The notes: a model not told the origin generated them from the sequence alone. Counted from the stretch's first letter, positions 15,006 to 24,183 are shown. The stretch is 64,000 nt of DNA from Promethearchaeota archaeon (GCA_019057795.1 JAHLWS010000073.1:102455-166454), one strand, 5' to 3'. Numbers and translations: made by a program.

Positions 15006-15560
15006 TCATTTCATTGAAAATCCGTGTTTTCCTAAAATACCCTTTTGTAAACCTATGTAATTTCCATTAATATATGCGAAGCAATTAAATTTTTCAGGGT
15101 CTAATCTATTATTCGTTACAAATCGCGAATCAGAATGAGTTGCAACCACTTCACCAAAGTAACAAACATGAGAACCAAACTCAATTCTTTTTATGACTTT
15201 GCATTCCATGTTCCATGGAAACTCTTTCACCATCGGGACTTTAACCACTACTCCTTGTTCTTGAGTTAGGTTCAATTCATTCCATTTATTCACATCTCTT
15301 CCCGACCTCGTCCCACAATAATCCATTTCTTTCAATTGGTCTTTAGTAGGGTAATTAATGACAAACTCTCCATGTTTTTCGATTAAACCATAGGAATGCC
15401 TCCTTGGCTGCATTGATATTGCAATAATTGGAGGTTTCATACATACCTTACCAATGTAAGCGAGAGTGATTAAGTTCGCTTCTTCACCAATTCCTACAGA
15501 TATAACTGCTGCGGGCATTGGGAACATTGTTATTCCGGTGTTAAGAGAAATCTTTTTCAT
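15006..15560 (-). CDS. Flavin reductase-like (FMN-binding) domain protein
   Basis: The 184-aa split-barrel flavoprotein resembles the flavoredoxin/flavin reductase family. It has TGITMFPMPAAVISVG at the N-terminus, the FMN-loop segment PPIIAISMQPRRHSYGLIEK, EFVINYPTKDQLKEMDYCGT and HVCYFGEVVATH. Such proteins bind FMN and transfer electrons or reduce free flavin. It is divergent from aroE with about 110 bp between. The partner is unknown. Confidence 0.87.
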   Translation of the reverse strand: MKKISLNTGITMFPMPAAVISVGIGEEANLITLAYIGKVCMKPPIIAISMQPRRHSYGLIEKHGEFVINYPTKDQLKEMDYCGTRSGRDVNKWNELNLTQEQGVVVKVPMVKEFPWNMECKVIKRIEFGSHVCYFGEVVATHSDSRFVTNNRLDPEKFNCFAYINGNYIGLQKGILGKHGFSMK

Positions 15561-15668
15561 TTCTTCAATCCATCCTTTATTTGTTTTCTACTTATAGCTA
15601 AATAATTATAAATTAATTTTATTCTTAAACATATTAATAGTTTTAAATTTAATAATTATAGTAATAAA

Positions 15669-16538
15669 ATGCTAAAAAAACCTTATATAACAGCTCGTAC
15701 TAATGTTTTATGTGTTATTGGACACCCAATCGAACATAGTATGAGTCCGATAATGCATAATGCTGCCCTTAAAGATCTGTCTCTCGATTATGTATATATC
15801 GCTTTTAATATTCCACCTAACGACCTTAAAAAGGCAGTGTTAGGGTTTAAAATGTTTAGTATAAAAGGAATAAATGTTACTATTCCATATAAAGAAAATA
15901 TTATCCCGTATTTAGATGAAATTGACCCACTTGCTGAAAAGATTGGTGCTGTTAATACTATAAAAAATGAAGGTAAATATTTGATTGGGAAAAACACAGA
16001 CGCATCTGGGGCTAAAAATGCTTTATTAGACGCGGGGTGCGAAATAACTGGAAAAAAAGCATTAATATTGGGTGCAGGAGGGGCGGCTAGAGCGGTTAGT
16101 TTTGCTATTTCAGAGGATTTAGATGTGGTATATATAGCTAATAGAACAGAAAAGCGAGCAATAAAATTAGCTAAGGATTTGACTAATAAAACGACGATTA
16201 AAGCAGTAGGAAAGAATTTGAGTATAAATACCCTGAAAAATTTAGTAAATGATGTAGATATTTTAATAAACACTACTCCACTCGGTATGTATCCAAATAT
16301 TGAAGAATCGCCGATTTCTGAGGAAATGCTACACAATAATTTGTTTGTATTTGATATCGTATATAATCCTCTCGAAACTCGATTATTAAAAGAAGCTAGA
16401 AAAAGTGGTTGCAAAACACTAGGTGGGTTAGATATGTTTGTTAATCAAGGCGCTTTAGCATTTGAATGGTGGACTGGTAAAAAACCAAATTTGAATTTAA
16501 TGAAAGAAAAAGTAGTTGAATTTTTAGGGAAAAAATAA
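15669..16538 (+). CDS. aroE: Shikimate dehydrogenase
   Basis: It reduces 3-dehydroshikimate with NADPH. The N-terminal substrate domain has VIGHPIEHSMSPIMHNAAL (Ser-Ser/Ser-Pro shikimate contacts) and INVTIPYKENI with the catalytic Lys. The NADP domain has ILGAGGAARAVSFAI and YIANRTEKRA. The end has LGGLDMFVNQGALAFEWWTG. The length of 289 aa is typical. Its TAA overlaps the ATG of tyrA (TAATG), so the two are translationally coupled. Confidence 0.96.
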   Translation: MLKKPYITARTNVLCVIGHPIEHSMSPIMHNAALKDLSLDYVYIAFNIPPNDLKKAVLGFKMFSIKGINVTIPYKENIIPYLDEIDPLAEKIGAVNTIKNEGKYLIGKNTDASGAKNALLDAGCEITGKKALILGAGGAARAVSFAISEDLDVVYIANRTEKRAIKLAKDLTNKTTIKAVGKNLSINTLKNLVNDVDILINTTPLGMYPNIEESPISEEMLHNNLFVFDIVYNPLETRLLKEARKSGCKTLGGLDMFVNQGALAFEWWTGKKPNLNLMKEKVVEFLGKK

Positions 16539-17449
16539 TGTTGGGTAAAAGATTTACTATTATTGGCGGGTCTGGCGGAATGGGTAAAGTTTTTGGAAGA
16601 TTTTTTAAAAAACATGGTTTTGCTATAACTTTATTTGCTCGAAACGAAAATAAATTAAAAAAAGCAGCAATAGAGTTGAGTGTTAATTACGAGCTTTCGC
16701 TTGAAAAAAGCGTTAAAAACGCCGATATTGTTATGATCTCAATCCCAATAAGCTCTACTCCTGATATGATAAGAAAAATAGCACCACTTTTGAAAGAAAA
16801 TGCAATAGTCTTTGATATTACTTCTTTAAAATATGCCGTTTTTAAAGCATTGACAGAAATAAAAAATAATTTTCCAGTAAATTGCATTTCGCTACATCCC
16901 ATGTTTGGTCCAGGAATAAAAGATATGAAAAACTATTTTATGATGGTATTAAAAGTTGGAGGTACTGACCAATACGACGAATTAATTAATGAACTTTTGA
17001 ATTTATTTAAATTTGATGGATTAATAATTACTGAAACCTTACCAGAGATTCACGATAAGAGAATAGCTCTAACGTTAGGCGTACCTCACATGTTGAACAT
17101 TCTTTTTCTAAATCTTCTTAGAAGTACCAATGAACCTTTGAATGAATTAACCAGATACACAGGTACTACTTTCTTGCTTCAAAAAGTTTTTGCCGAAAGT
17201 ATTATCCAGAGAGAAATGGAAATGTTTGGAGAAATCCAAATGGAAAATAAAGAGTTTCTTAAAATCTTAGATTTATTCGAAAAGTTACTCCATCAATATA
17301 AAAAAATAATAGAAGAAAAAAATGTTAAAGGTTTTAGTGAAATTTTTTCTCAAAGCTTAGAATATTCTAAAAAAGACAATTACTTTGAGAATTCTTACAA
17401 GTACTTCTATGAATTTATGAATATTTTAAAAAGAGAAAATAAAAAATAA
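16538..17449 (+). CDS. tyrA: Prephenate dehydrogenase
   Basis: It makes 4-hydroxyphenylpyruvate for tyrosine. The NAD-binding motif is IIGGSGGMGKVFGRFFKKHG, followed by VMISIPISSTPDMI, FDITSLKYAVF and the prephenate-binding LHPMFGPGIKDMKNYFMM. The C-terminal half is helical, as in dimeric TyrA. At 303 aa no chorismate mutase fusion is evident. It overlaps aroE by one base, placing tyrosine synthesis in the same transcript as the shikimate enzyme. Confidence 0.93.
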   Translation: MLGKRFTIIGGSGGMGKVFGRFFKKHGFAITLFARNENKLKKAAIELSVNYELSLEKSVKNADIVMISIPISSTPDMIRKIAPLLKENAIVFDITSLKYAVFKALTEIKNNFPVNCISLHPMFGPGIKDMKNYFMMVLKVGGTDQYDELINELLNLFKFDGLIITETLPEIHDKRIALTLGVPHMLNILFLNLLRSTNEPLNELTRYTGTTFLLQKVFAESIIQREMEMFGEIQMENKEFLKILDLFEKLLHQYKKIIEEKNVKGFSEIFSQSLEYSKKDNYFENSYKYFYEFMNILKRENKK

Positions 17450-17453
17450 ATAT

Positions 17454-17687
17454 TTAATTAATTTTTGTTCCACAGAACGCACAAAATTTTAACCCGTCTC
17501 TCTCAGAAAGTTGTACTCCACAGTTGTAGCAAAAATGGGAATCTTCTTCAAATGCGGCCTCATTTGATTTGTAAAGTTTAACCTCTCGATAACTTTTAGT
17601 TTCTTTAGTTTTTTGGTCATAAAATATGGGTGAAAGACAATAGAATCTATTTTAGAGTACAAAAAATCCTATCAATTGAGAAAACAT
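17454..17687 (-). pseudogene. Zinc-ribbon gene with an internal stop
   Basis: The frame ATG 17685-17687 to TAA 17454-17456 has 78 codons but is interrupted by TAA after MFSQLIGFFVL. It then continues NRFYCLSPIFYDQKTKETKS and a good C-terminal zinc ribbon: HFCYNCGVQLSERDGLKFCA followed by FCGTKIN (four cysteines). No start codon follows the stop within frame before the conserved part. A recently inactivated gene is likely; the nearby zinc-ribbon gene at 17790 shows that such genes cluster here. Confidence 0.5.
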
Positions 17688-17789
17688 ACTTGAGAAAAGA
17701 AAAAAGCCCCAATATTTATTCTATCCACGAAAATGATCTATTTAGTATAAGATGTAGGTTATATTTTTAATGGGGAATTATTTAATAAA

Positions 17790-18224
17790 TTAAACTTTCG
17801 TGCCACAATGTGGGCAAAATTGTGCGTCCTTATTTTCTAAACGCTCTCCACAAAACGGACAGAAATTAAGTTGTATGGTTTTAACACCTTCAACCAATTC
17901 ACTAGCTGTATATTCATTTTTTTGCTGCTTTTGAGTTTCAGTCTGAAAGCGATATGGATTTTGAACATTTTGAACATTTTGAGCTATTTGTTGCACAGGT
18001 TGGACGTAAGGGGCTGATATTGCTGTAATTTGAGAGTGACAGTGAATACAGCGATCTTCAGTTTTACTATAATAAATTATTAAATATATAATAAGACCAA
18101 TTCCTGCCGTAAAACACAATAAAATTATTGCTAATGGCCAATTTATCTCTTCTCTAACTAATAAAACATTTTGTTTACAATTAGGACAAAATCCTGTGGG
18201 ATTTCTTGTTGTCATACTTATCAC
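17790..18224 (-). CDS. Membrane protein with two zinc ribbons
   Basis: The 144-aa protein has an N-terminal CxxC pair (FCPNCKQNVLL), one hydrophobic stretch (WPLAIILLCFTAGIGLIIYL, about residues 30-50), a second CxxC pair (RCIHCHSQ), a low-complexity Gln/Asn linker and a C-terminal zinc ribbon (NFCPFCGERLENKDAQFCPH). The first two knuckles flank the membrane segment and probably share one zinc. The function is unknown; this double-ribbon/TM layout is common in archaea. Confidence 0.7.
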   Translation of the reverse strand: MISMTTRNPTGFCPNCKQNVLLVREEINWPLAIILLCFTAGIGLIIYLIIYYSKTEDRCIHCHSQITAISAPYVQPVQQIAQNVQNVQNPYRFQTETQKQQKNEYTASELVEGVKTIQLNFCPFCGERLENKDAQFCPHCGTKV

Positions 18225-18485
18225 CTTAATTTATTTTTAAATTAACTTATTAAAATGTATTAAGATATTGAATACAAATTTTCCTTTAAAATTTTAATCG
18301 AACATTTACAATTGTACTAAAAATTTAATTAATTTATATAACTTCACTCTTAAGTAGAGAAAATGTTTATCAACCTTAAAACCTAAATTAGTTAAAATTC
18401 AAATGATTATTAATTTATAGAGAAATTACAATATTTTCCTATTAATTTTTATAGATTCAAATAATAATTTAACATGAAATAAACG

Positions 18486-19103
18486 ATGCAACAAACATTA
18501 TTTATTGTACTTGATGGTATTGATGGCTCAGGTACATCAACACATAGCAAATTATTAGCGGGATTTTTAAGCTTGAAAGGTTTAAAAATCCATTTAACTC
18601 AAGAGCCTTCAAATAGCGAAATTGGAAAATTATTAAGAAATTTTTTGAAAGATGATAAAATTCCACCGTCAACGGACGCCTTATTGTTTGCTGCTGACAG
18701 GGACCTTCATTATAGAAATGAAATAAAAATGAAGTTAGAAGAAGGTTATATTGTCATATCAGATAGATATATTGAATCTTCTATTATATATCAATCATGT
18801 CAAACTGAAAAAATAACAATTGAATGGGTGAAGAGCTTAAATAAATTTGCAGGTAAACCCGACTTAACAATTATTTTAGACATCGATCCTAAAATGTCAT
18901 TAGCAAGAAAAAATCAAAGGGATTTGGAAAAATTCGAAGATACTTCATTTTTAGAACAAGTAAGAAAACTCTACATTACCCGTGCCAAAGAAGAGGGGTA
19001 TTTTATAATAAATACCGACGATATTATTGAACTTGTTCAAGAAAAAATTCAACAAATTGTATTAAATAAATTAAAAGTTAAGGGGATTCAAGTTAAAGAA
19101 TAA
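18486..19103 (+). CDS. tmk: Thymidylate kinase
   Basis: It phosphorylates dTMP. Walker A is LDGIDGSGTSTHSKLL, the substrate segment is LTQEPSNSEIGKLLR, the DR motif is ISDRYIESSIIYQS, and FAADRDLHYRNEI lies in the helical region that contacts thymidine. The 205-aa length is standard. The ATG at 18486 directly follows an AT-rich leader with no strong ribosome-binding site. The LeuC-type gene follows on the same strand after 55 bp. Confidence 0.94.
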   Translation: MQQTLFIVLDGIDGSGTSTHSKLLAGFLSLKGLKIHLTQEPSNSEIGKLLRNFLKDDKIPPSTDALLFAADRDLHYRNEIKMKLEEGYIVISDRYIESSIIYQSCQTEKITIEWVKSLNKFAGKPDLTIILDIDPKMSLARKNQRDLEKFEDTSFLEQVRKLYITRAKEEGYFIINTDDIIELVQEKIQQIVLNKLKVKGIQVKE

Positions 19104-19158
19104 TGTTTGTATAATATAATATTTTTTGTGTAAACCAAGAACTTACGCGTGAAACAGA

Positions 19159-20424
19159 ATGAGTTATACAATAGCAGAAAAAATACTAAAAGAACATTCA
19201 AATCTTAAAGAGATATCGCCTGGACAATTTATCAATTCTGAAATTGATTTGATAATGGTTCACGAACAATTAGGTGGAAGAGTTCATATAGAATACGAGA
19301 AACTCGGAATTGATTATGTATGGGATCCAGATAAGATTTTTTTCATATTAGATCACTGGGTACCTCCTCCCACGATATCAGCAGCCCAAATGCACCAAGA
19401 CGCAAGAAAATTTGCTGAGAAATATAAATTCACTAATAACTATGGTTATCAATTAGACAAAGGCATATGTCATCAAGTTTTACCCGAAATGGGTTTTGCA
19501 AGGCCAGGAATGTTAATTGTGGGCTCTGATAGTCATACGACAACATACGGGGCTTTTAATTGCTTGTCTACCGGTATAGGTGCTACAGATGTTTCTGTCG
19601 TGTTTGCTACGGGTAAGATGTGGTTTAAAGTTCCCGAATCGTTTAAAATTAATTTATCTGGCACTCTAGATAAAGGTGTAATGTCAAAAGATTTTATCTT
19701 AACATTGATAGGAGATATTTCCACTAAAGGAGCTATTTATAAATCATTAGAATTTCATGGAAATGGCGCTCAACGCTTATCTATTGACTCTAGGATGACA
19801 GTTGCAAATATGGTTGTGGAAGCGGGCGCAAAATTTGGATTATTTTTACCCGATAAAAAACTAGAAGATTGGATAGAAAAGAGAACGGAAAAACAATATA
19901 ATAAAGTTTTGCCAGACGAAGATGCGGAATATGAGAAAGAATTTCACTACAACTTATCCGAAATTACTCCTGTTGTAGCTAAACCTTCAAACCCCGGAAA
20001 TATAGCTAAAATAGAAGATGTAGAGGGATATGAAATAGACCAAGCGTTTTTAGGTAGTTGTACTAATGGTAGAATGGAAGATCTTCGAATTGCCGCTAAA
20101 ATACTAAACAGTAAAAAAATCAATTCCAATACCAGATTGATCGTAACCCCCGCTTCAAAAGAAATATACTTGCAAGCTTTAAGAGAGGGTTTAATTGAAG
20201 TCTTTTTAAGTGCTGGTGCTATAGTTACTAATTCTACGTGTGGTGCTTGTATTGGGGGGCATCTTGGAGTATTGGGACCTGAAGATGTTTGCATCAGTAG
20301 CACAAATCGAAATTTTATCGGTAGGATGGGGGATCCTACTTCAGAAGTTTTCTTAGCATCACCAGCTACGGTTGCCGCATCAGCAATAAGAGGAAAAATA
20401 ACTGATCCTCGGGAGGTGCTATAA
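19159..20424 (+). CDS. leuC: 3-isopropylmalate/homoaconitate dehydratase large subunit
   Basis: The aconitase-family large subunit (421 aa) carries the [4Fe-4S] cluster. Cysteines are visible in FLGSCTNGRMEDLRIAAK and TNSTCGACIGGHLGVL. DHWVPPPTISAAQMHQ and VGSDSHTTTYGAFNCLSTGI are active-site segments. The archaeal-length protein acts with a separate small subunit encoded 2 bp downstream. The sequence does not decide between isopropylmalate (leucine), citramalate-derived (isoleucine) and homoaconitate (lysine or cofactor) substrates. Confidence 0.93.
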   Translation: MSYTIAEKILKEHSNLKEISPGQFINSEIDLIMVHEQLGGRVHIEYEKLGIDYVWDPDKIFFILDHWVPPPTISAAQMHQDARKFAEKYKFTNNYGYQLDKGICHQVLPEMGFARPGMLIVGSDSHTTTYGAFNCLSTGIGATDVSVVFATGKMWFKVPESFKINLSGTLDKGVMSKDFILTLIGDISTKGAIYKSLEFHGNGAQRLSIDSRMTVANMVVEAGAKFGLFLPDKKLEDWIEKRTEKQYNKVLPDEDAEYEKEFHYNLSEITPVVAKPSNPGNIAKIEDVEGYEIDQAFLGSCTNGRMEDLRIAAKILNSKKINSNTRLIVTPASKEIYLQALREGLIEVFLSAGAIVTNSTCGACIGGHLGVLGPEDVCISSTNRNFIGRMGDPTSEVFLASPATVAASAIRGKITDPREVL

Positions 20425-20426
20425 TA

Positions 20427-20927
20427 ATGGAAAATATTGAAGGAGAGATTTATATTTTAGGGGATGACATTAATACTGATGATATCGTACCTAGCTATAC
20501 TTTAACATTGAGAGATCCAAATGAAATGGCCAAACATGTTTTAGAATTTATAGAACCAAATTTTGCTCAAAAGGCAGTTAAGAGATTAATAATTGTAGGA
20601 GGATATAATTTTGGGACTGGAAGTTCCCGAGAAGAGGCAGTAAATGTATTTAAAATTCTCGGGATTAAAGCCATTATTGCTAAATCATTTTCAAGGATTT
20701 ACTTTCGAAATCTTATTAATAATGGAGTTGCTGGAATCAAATGTGATTGGGACGAAGCAACATTTTCCGATGGAGATCAAGTACAAATCTCGATTGAAAA
20801 TGGGATAATATTCAATAAATCAAAAAATCTTAATATAACATATAAACAATTCCCTCAATTTTTAAAAGAAATATTGGAATCTGGAGGAATATTAAATCAG
20901 CTAAAAGAAAAATTAAAATCACATTAA
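20427..20927 (+). CDS. leuD: 3-isopropylmalate/homoaconitate dehydratase small subunit
   Basis: The 166-aa swivel domain completes the dehydratase active site. Hallmarks are GDDINTDDIVPSYTL and YNFGTGSSREEAVNVFKILG, followed by AIIAKSFSRIYFRNLINNG. The tail GGILNQLKEKLKSH closes the protein. A strong GGGAGG ribosome-binding site lies inside the end of the large-subunit gene (about 20411-20416), so expression is coupled. A decayed copy of this tail occurs 1.9 kb downstream. Confidence 0.94.
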   Translation: MENIEGEIYILGDDINTDDIVPSYTLTLRDPNEMAKHVLEFIEPNFAQKAVKRLIIVGGYNFGTGSSREEAVNVFKILGIKAIIAKSFSRIYFRNLINNGVAGIKCDWDEATFSDGDQVQISIENGIIFNKSKNLNITYKQFPQFLKEILESGGILNQLKEKLKSH

Positions 20928-20975
20928 TAAAGCAACTTCAACTTAGATTTTTCTTATACCTTTATCCAAATAAGT

Positions 20976-21239
20976 TTACCCTTTTTCATATATTACTCCT
21001 GTACCGCCTGATGGATAATGAAATTTAATGGCATCAGCTTCACAAACTTGATAACACGCAGCACATTCTAAACATTTCTCTTTATAATCTTCTGAAATAG
21101 AAATTACATTGTCGATCTTACGCCATAAATTAGCTACACAAACCAGAATGCATTGCCCGCATCTATTACATTTATTTTGATCAATGAATATAAAATCCCC
21201 TGTACCAGGTATGTGTTTTGTTAAACCAGTGGTTTTCAA
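20976..21239 (-). CDS. FixX-like two-cluster ferredoxin
   Basis: The 87-aa ferredoxin has two motifs, CNRCGQCILVC and CLECAACYQVC, eight cysteines suited to two [4Fe-4S] clusters. The C-terminus FHYPSGGTGVIYEKG matches the FixX ending (YPxGGxGVxY), marking it as the partner of a FixC-type flavoprotein rather than a generic ferredoxin. Its start overlaps the stop of the flavoprotein gene (ATGA), so the two are translated together. Confidence 0.85.
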   Translation of the reverse strand: MKTTGLTKHIPGTGDFIFIDQNKCNRCGQCILVCVANLWRKIDNVISISEDYKEKCLECAACYQVCEADAIKFHYPSGGTGVIYEKG

Positions 21240-22642
21240 GTATCATCCCTCCTTGGTTTTTTTTTCTTAGGAATTAAATCCATTACCTTAGGAATTACAG
21301 ACATTAATTTCTGAGGATCCATCATTTCATCAAGATCTTCCTCGAATATTTTAGCTACAAGTGGAAGGACGTATTTCATTATGAAGGGTAGAGCTTTAGG
21401 CATGTATGATTTAATTTGTGATGCTATCTGTCGAACTCGTTTTGCATGTGGTTGAGACCAATCATATATTCCTCCCATTACCTCCATAAACATTGGAACA
21501 AACCAAGACATCGTTTCTTGTGGACTGAAAGGGAGTGCTTTCCAAAGATTATATAATTCTTCTCCAGCTTCGAATTCCTCACCAATAGATGTATTTTGCC
21601 ATACTTTGTCATATTTTGAGAGAAAGTTTTTTGAAAAATCTTCAGAGGTGATTGCTTCTGCTGCTACTTCTGCTGCTACTTTCCCTGTTACCATGGCAGG
21701 ATATATTCCTTCAGCTTCAAGTGGACAAGGAAATCCTCCTGCATCACCTATTAAGATAATTCCATCAGTGTGCGTGTTATATGGATATTTTAACCACGGA
21801 AGGAGGTGAGATTGAAGTTCTCTTGGTTTGGCATTCAATATTCTTAATAATCTTTGATAATATTTGAGGTTTATTACGCGATTTAGATAATATAGTGGAT
21901 TTTTATCCCATTTATTTAACCAATTGCCAAGACCTTGATGAAAGCCATCATGAAAGAACACTTGATAAGAAGCTGGAAAAATTGCAGACCACCATACTGC
22001 CAGAGTTTCATCTCCCATTATATCATCAATTTTTTCAGGACTTGCTTGAAAATCATATTGAGGTACTACTGTAATTTGATCTTGTGCCCATTTAGTCCTT
22101 AATCCACTTTGTTTTGCAACCATCGAAACTGCTCCATCAGCTCCAATAACGATAGGTGCTTCATATTTATTATTATGCTCATCCATTACACCACAAACTA
22201 TACCATCCTTTTTCAAGAGATTAGTAATTAAAGTTGACGTTTTTAATTCAGCGCCAGCATCTATAGCAAACTCTGCAACCCAAGGATCAAACTCACTTCG
22301 GTAACAATTCATCGTAATCCAACTTTTTGCTGGTTCATATGATACTGACTCGGTGGGACGAGCCATTACATAACCAGCAACAATACCCTCCTGATTGATG
22401 AAATAATTTCGAGCAGCAGAACCTGCTCTCATAGAAGGACATTTTTCAGGTGTTAGTTCCTTCATCATACTTGGAAAATCCTTCCACATCCGAGGACCTA
22501 AACCACATCCTGATGAATTTTTTTCACCTGGTTTTCGCCCACGTTCAAAAAAAATTGTTTTTAATCCCAAATCTGCTGCTGTTTTTGCTGACATTGAACC
22601 TCCAGGACCAGCACCAACAATTATTATATCATAAGTGTTCAT
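21236..22642 (-). CDS. FixC/geranylgeranyl-reductase-family flavoprotein
   Basis: The 468-aa FAD protein has the dinucleotide motif IIVGAGPGGSMSAKTAADLG, the second FAD motif IVIGADGAVSMVAKQSG and the third IILIGDAGGFPCPLEAEGIY. The family includes FixC/ETF-quinone oxidoreductases and archaeal geranylgeranyl reductases. The overlapping FixX-like ferredoxin argues for an electron-transfer or ferredoxin-dependent reductase role. A C-terminal helical region (after residue 400) ends in a lysine-rich tail. A second, more typical lipid geranylgeranyl reductase is at 46753, so this copy may act in quinone or ferredoxin electron transfer. Confidence 0.82.
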   Translation of the reverse strand: MNTYDIIIVGAGPGGSMSAKTAADLGLKTIFFERGRKPGEKNSSGCGLGPRMWKDFPSMMKELTPEKCPSMRAGSAARNYFINQEGIVAGYVMARPTESVSYEPAKSWITMNCYRSEFDPWVAEFAIDAGAELKTSTLITNLLKKDGIVCGVMDEHNNKYEAPIVIGADGAVSMVAKQSGLRTKWAQDQITVVPQYDFQASPEKIDDIMGDETLAVWWSAIFPASYQVFFHDGFHQGLGNWLNKWDKNPLYYLNRVINLKYYQRLLRILNAKPRELQSHLLPWLKYPYNTHTDGIILIGDAGGFPCPLEAEGIYPAMVTGKVAAEVAAEAITSEDFSKNFLSKYDKVWQNTSIGEEFEAGEELYNLWKALPFSPQETMSWFVPMFMEVMGGIYDWSQPHAKRVRQIASQIKSYMPKALPFIMKYVLPLVAKIFEEDLDEMMDPQKLMSVIPKVMDLIPKKKKPRRDDT

Positions 22643-22807
22643 GAGTTCACCCGAATTAATTAAATTTCATTTTCAAAAAGAAATATTATAATATATCTTT
22701 ATGTTAATCACTATTTAAAATTCATTTTATTGGAACAATCAAAAACAATTTTTTAAATCAAAAAATGGAATCGAAAAATTAATCCGCAATTGATAAAAAT
22801 CCGGAAT

Positions 22808-22866
22808 AATTTCAGAGAAGTGATCTGAAACACGGAGGTATTATTAACCAGCTAAAAAAAGACATA
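22808..22866 (+). pseudogene. Decayed 3' tail of a leuD-like gene
   Basis: Frames here read FREVI, a TGA, NT, then after a one-base shift GGIINQLKKDI. This matches the end of LeuD at 20870-20915 (FLKEILES, GGILNQLKEKL). In DNA, the 24 bases from GGAGG onward agree at about 19 positions. The segment lies on the same strand as leuD, separated from it by the minus-strand flavoprotein-ferredoxin pair. It appears to be a duplication relic or the scar of an insertion beside leuD. Confidence 0.5.
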
Positions 22867-22876
22867 TTTTTGTATT

Positions 22877-23410
22877 TTACATTAAATCCTCAATTTCTCT
22901 TTGGATTTTTTCAATCCGCTCCTTAGCTTTAGTGAGGATCTGAGTTTTACCATATTTGTTGAACCACTTTTCAAATCTCTGTTCGATTGAAACTTCTTTA
23001 GTTCCAGCTAAATGTTTATCCGCAAGACAGATAATTTTTTCTTCAAGGGTTTGTGGTAAAAGGTCTCTCTCAGGTAACCCAACTTGCTTAGCATCTTCTT
23101 TATCTAATCCACCTAAAATATGAGTTTCACAAATTTTGGCAAGTCGCTCTGATAAACCTCTTTCTCTAATTATTTTAGCCCCAATTAAGGCGTGATTAAA
23201 TCCATGAGTCTTACACCTACCAATATCGTGTAATAGGCTTCCAATTTCAATTAAATCCATATCTATCTCTCTCAACTTTATTTTTTCTGCTAATTCTAAG
23301 GCCTTCTCAGCAACTTTTAGAGAGTGACGCCGTACATTATAAGGAACTTTTAACTTTTTCAATAAGTCAAAAGCAAAATCGCTATTTGGTAGAGTTTCTT
23401 CGCTTGCCAT
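22877..23410 (-). CDS. HD domain hydrolase
   Basis: The 177-aa protein has the HD metal site: His in YNVRRHSLKVAEKALELAEK, HDIGRCKTHGFNHALIGAK and ETHILGG, with a later Asp in ICLADKHLAG. It matches the archaeal TIGR00295-type HD family, presumed phosphohydrolases acting on nucleotides. The substrate is unknown. It stands alone, with membrane protein 23518 upstream on the same strand. Confidence 0.85.
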   Translation of the reverse strand: MASEETLPNSDFAFDLLKKLKVPYNVRRHSLKVAEKALELAEKIKLREIDMDLIEIGSLLHDIGRCKTHGFNHALIGAKIIRERGLSERLAKICETHILGGLDKEDAKQVGLPERDLLPQTLEEKIICLADKHLAGTKEVSIEQRFEKWFNKYGKTQILTKAKERIEKIQREIEDLM

Positions 23411-23517
23411 TACACTTTAATAATTAATTATTAACTATAAGGTTTAGTCTAATATTAAGAAATAATTCAATTATAGTAGGAAACAAACTCTATCCAATAC
23501 TTTTTTTGTTTTATGAA

Positions 23518-24012
23518 TTAATAAACTTCTTCATACGGGCCACTAATTACCCCTCCAATTAAGCCTCCTATAATAGCCCCTATAAGTGCAGTAATTATTC
23601 CTCCAATTGTAACAGATAGTTGAGTTCCTTGAAATAAAGCCATTAAATCTTCACCAGATATGACGCTTAACAACATCCAGATTAAAAAATCGATTACGAT
23701 AACCAGCAAACTTGCGAGAAGACCTCTTTTCAAACCTTTTGAAATAGTACCACTCAAATAGCCAATAAAAATACTCGCTAGAAGCTGTGGAGCGAAAATG
23801 TCGATTATCGTGGACGATCCTGTAAATATTGAAAAGAGATCAAATTTAAAATTAGCTCCAATTAAAATAATTATAACTTTAAAAACGTCAATTTGTGAAT
23901 AAAGTTGTAGTTGGATTATTATCTCTTCCATATTAAAAAAGAATGCAGTAAAAAAACTAAAAACAATTCCAACAACAATTCCAAGCAATAATCTATACGA
24001 AACCATTTTCAA
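23518..24012 (-). CDS. Hypothetical membrane protein
   Basis: The 164-aa protein has four to five hydrophobic segments: residues about 6-25, 42-55, 70-90, 95-115 and a Gly-rich C-terminal pair. The last contains GGIITALIGAIIGGLIGGVI, a glycine-zipper-like stretch often seen in small membrane oligomers. No family is recognised and no catalytic residues are visible. It is divergent from uS2. Confidence 0.6.
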   Translation of the reverse strand: MKMVSYRLLLGIVVGIVFSFFTAFFFNMEEIIIQLQLYSQIDVFKVIIILIGANFKFDLFSIFTGSSTIIDIFAPQLLASIFIGYLSGTISKGLKRGLLASLLVIVIDFLIWMLLSVISGEDLMALFQGTQLSVTIGGIITALIGAIIGGLIGGVISGPYEEVY

Positions 24013-24183
24013 TCAAATATACTATTTGAGTTTAATAATAAATCTAATTATTTTGATATATTAAATCTTTAGTTCTAAGAGAATTAGAAGATTTCTTTTA
24101 ATAAAATATTAAAATTATGTTATTTTATTTAGTTTATCTAAGATTGTAATTTAATATACTAATTCTATTATAGGGTATATACA

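Noticed and set aside
15788..16414. Long minus-strand frame across aroE
   Set aside because: Antiparallel shadow of aroE with no family resemblance or start signal.
17630..17690. BHB intron in the interrupted zinc-ribbon gene
   Set aside because: Only a very small hairpin (AATAG/CTATT) is present; no two-bulge fold gives a clean in-frame join.
22643..22876. Complete second leuD gene
   Set aside because: Only about the last 20 codons are recognisable, with a stop and a frameshift.
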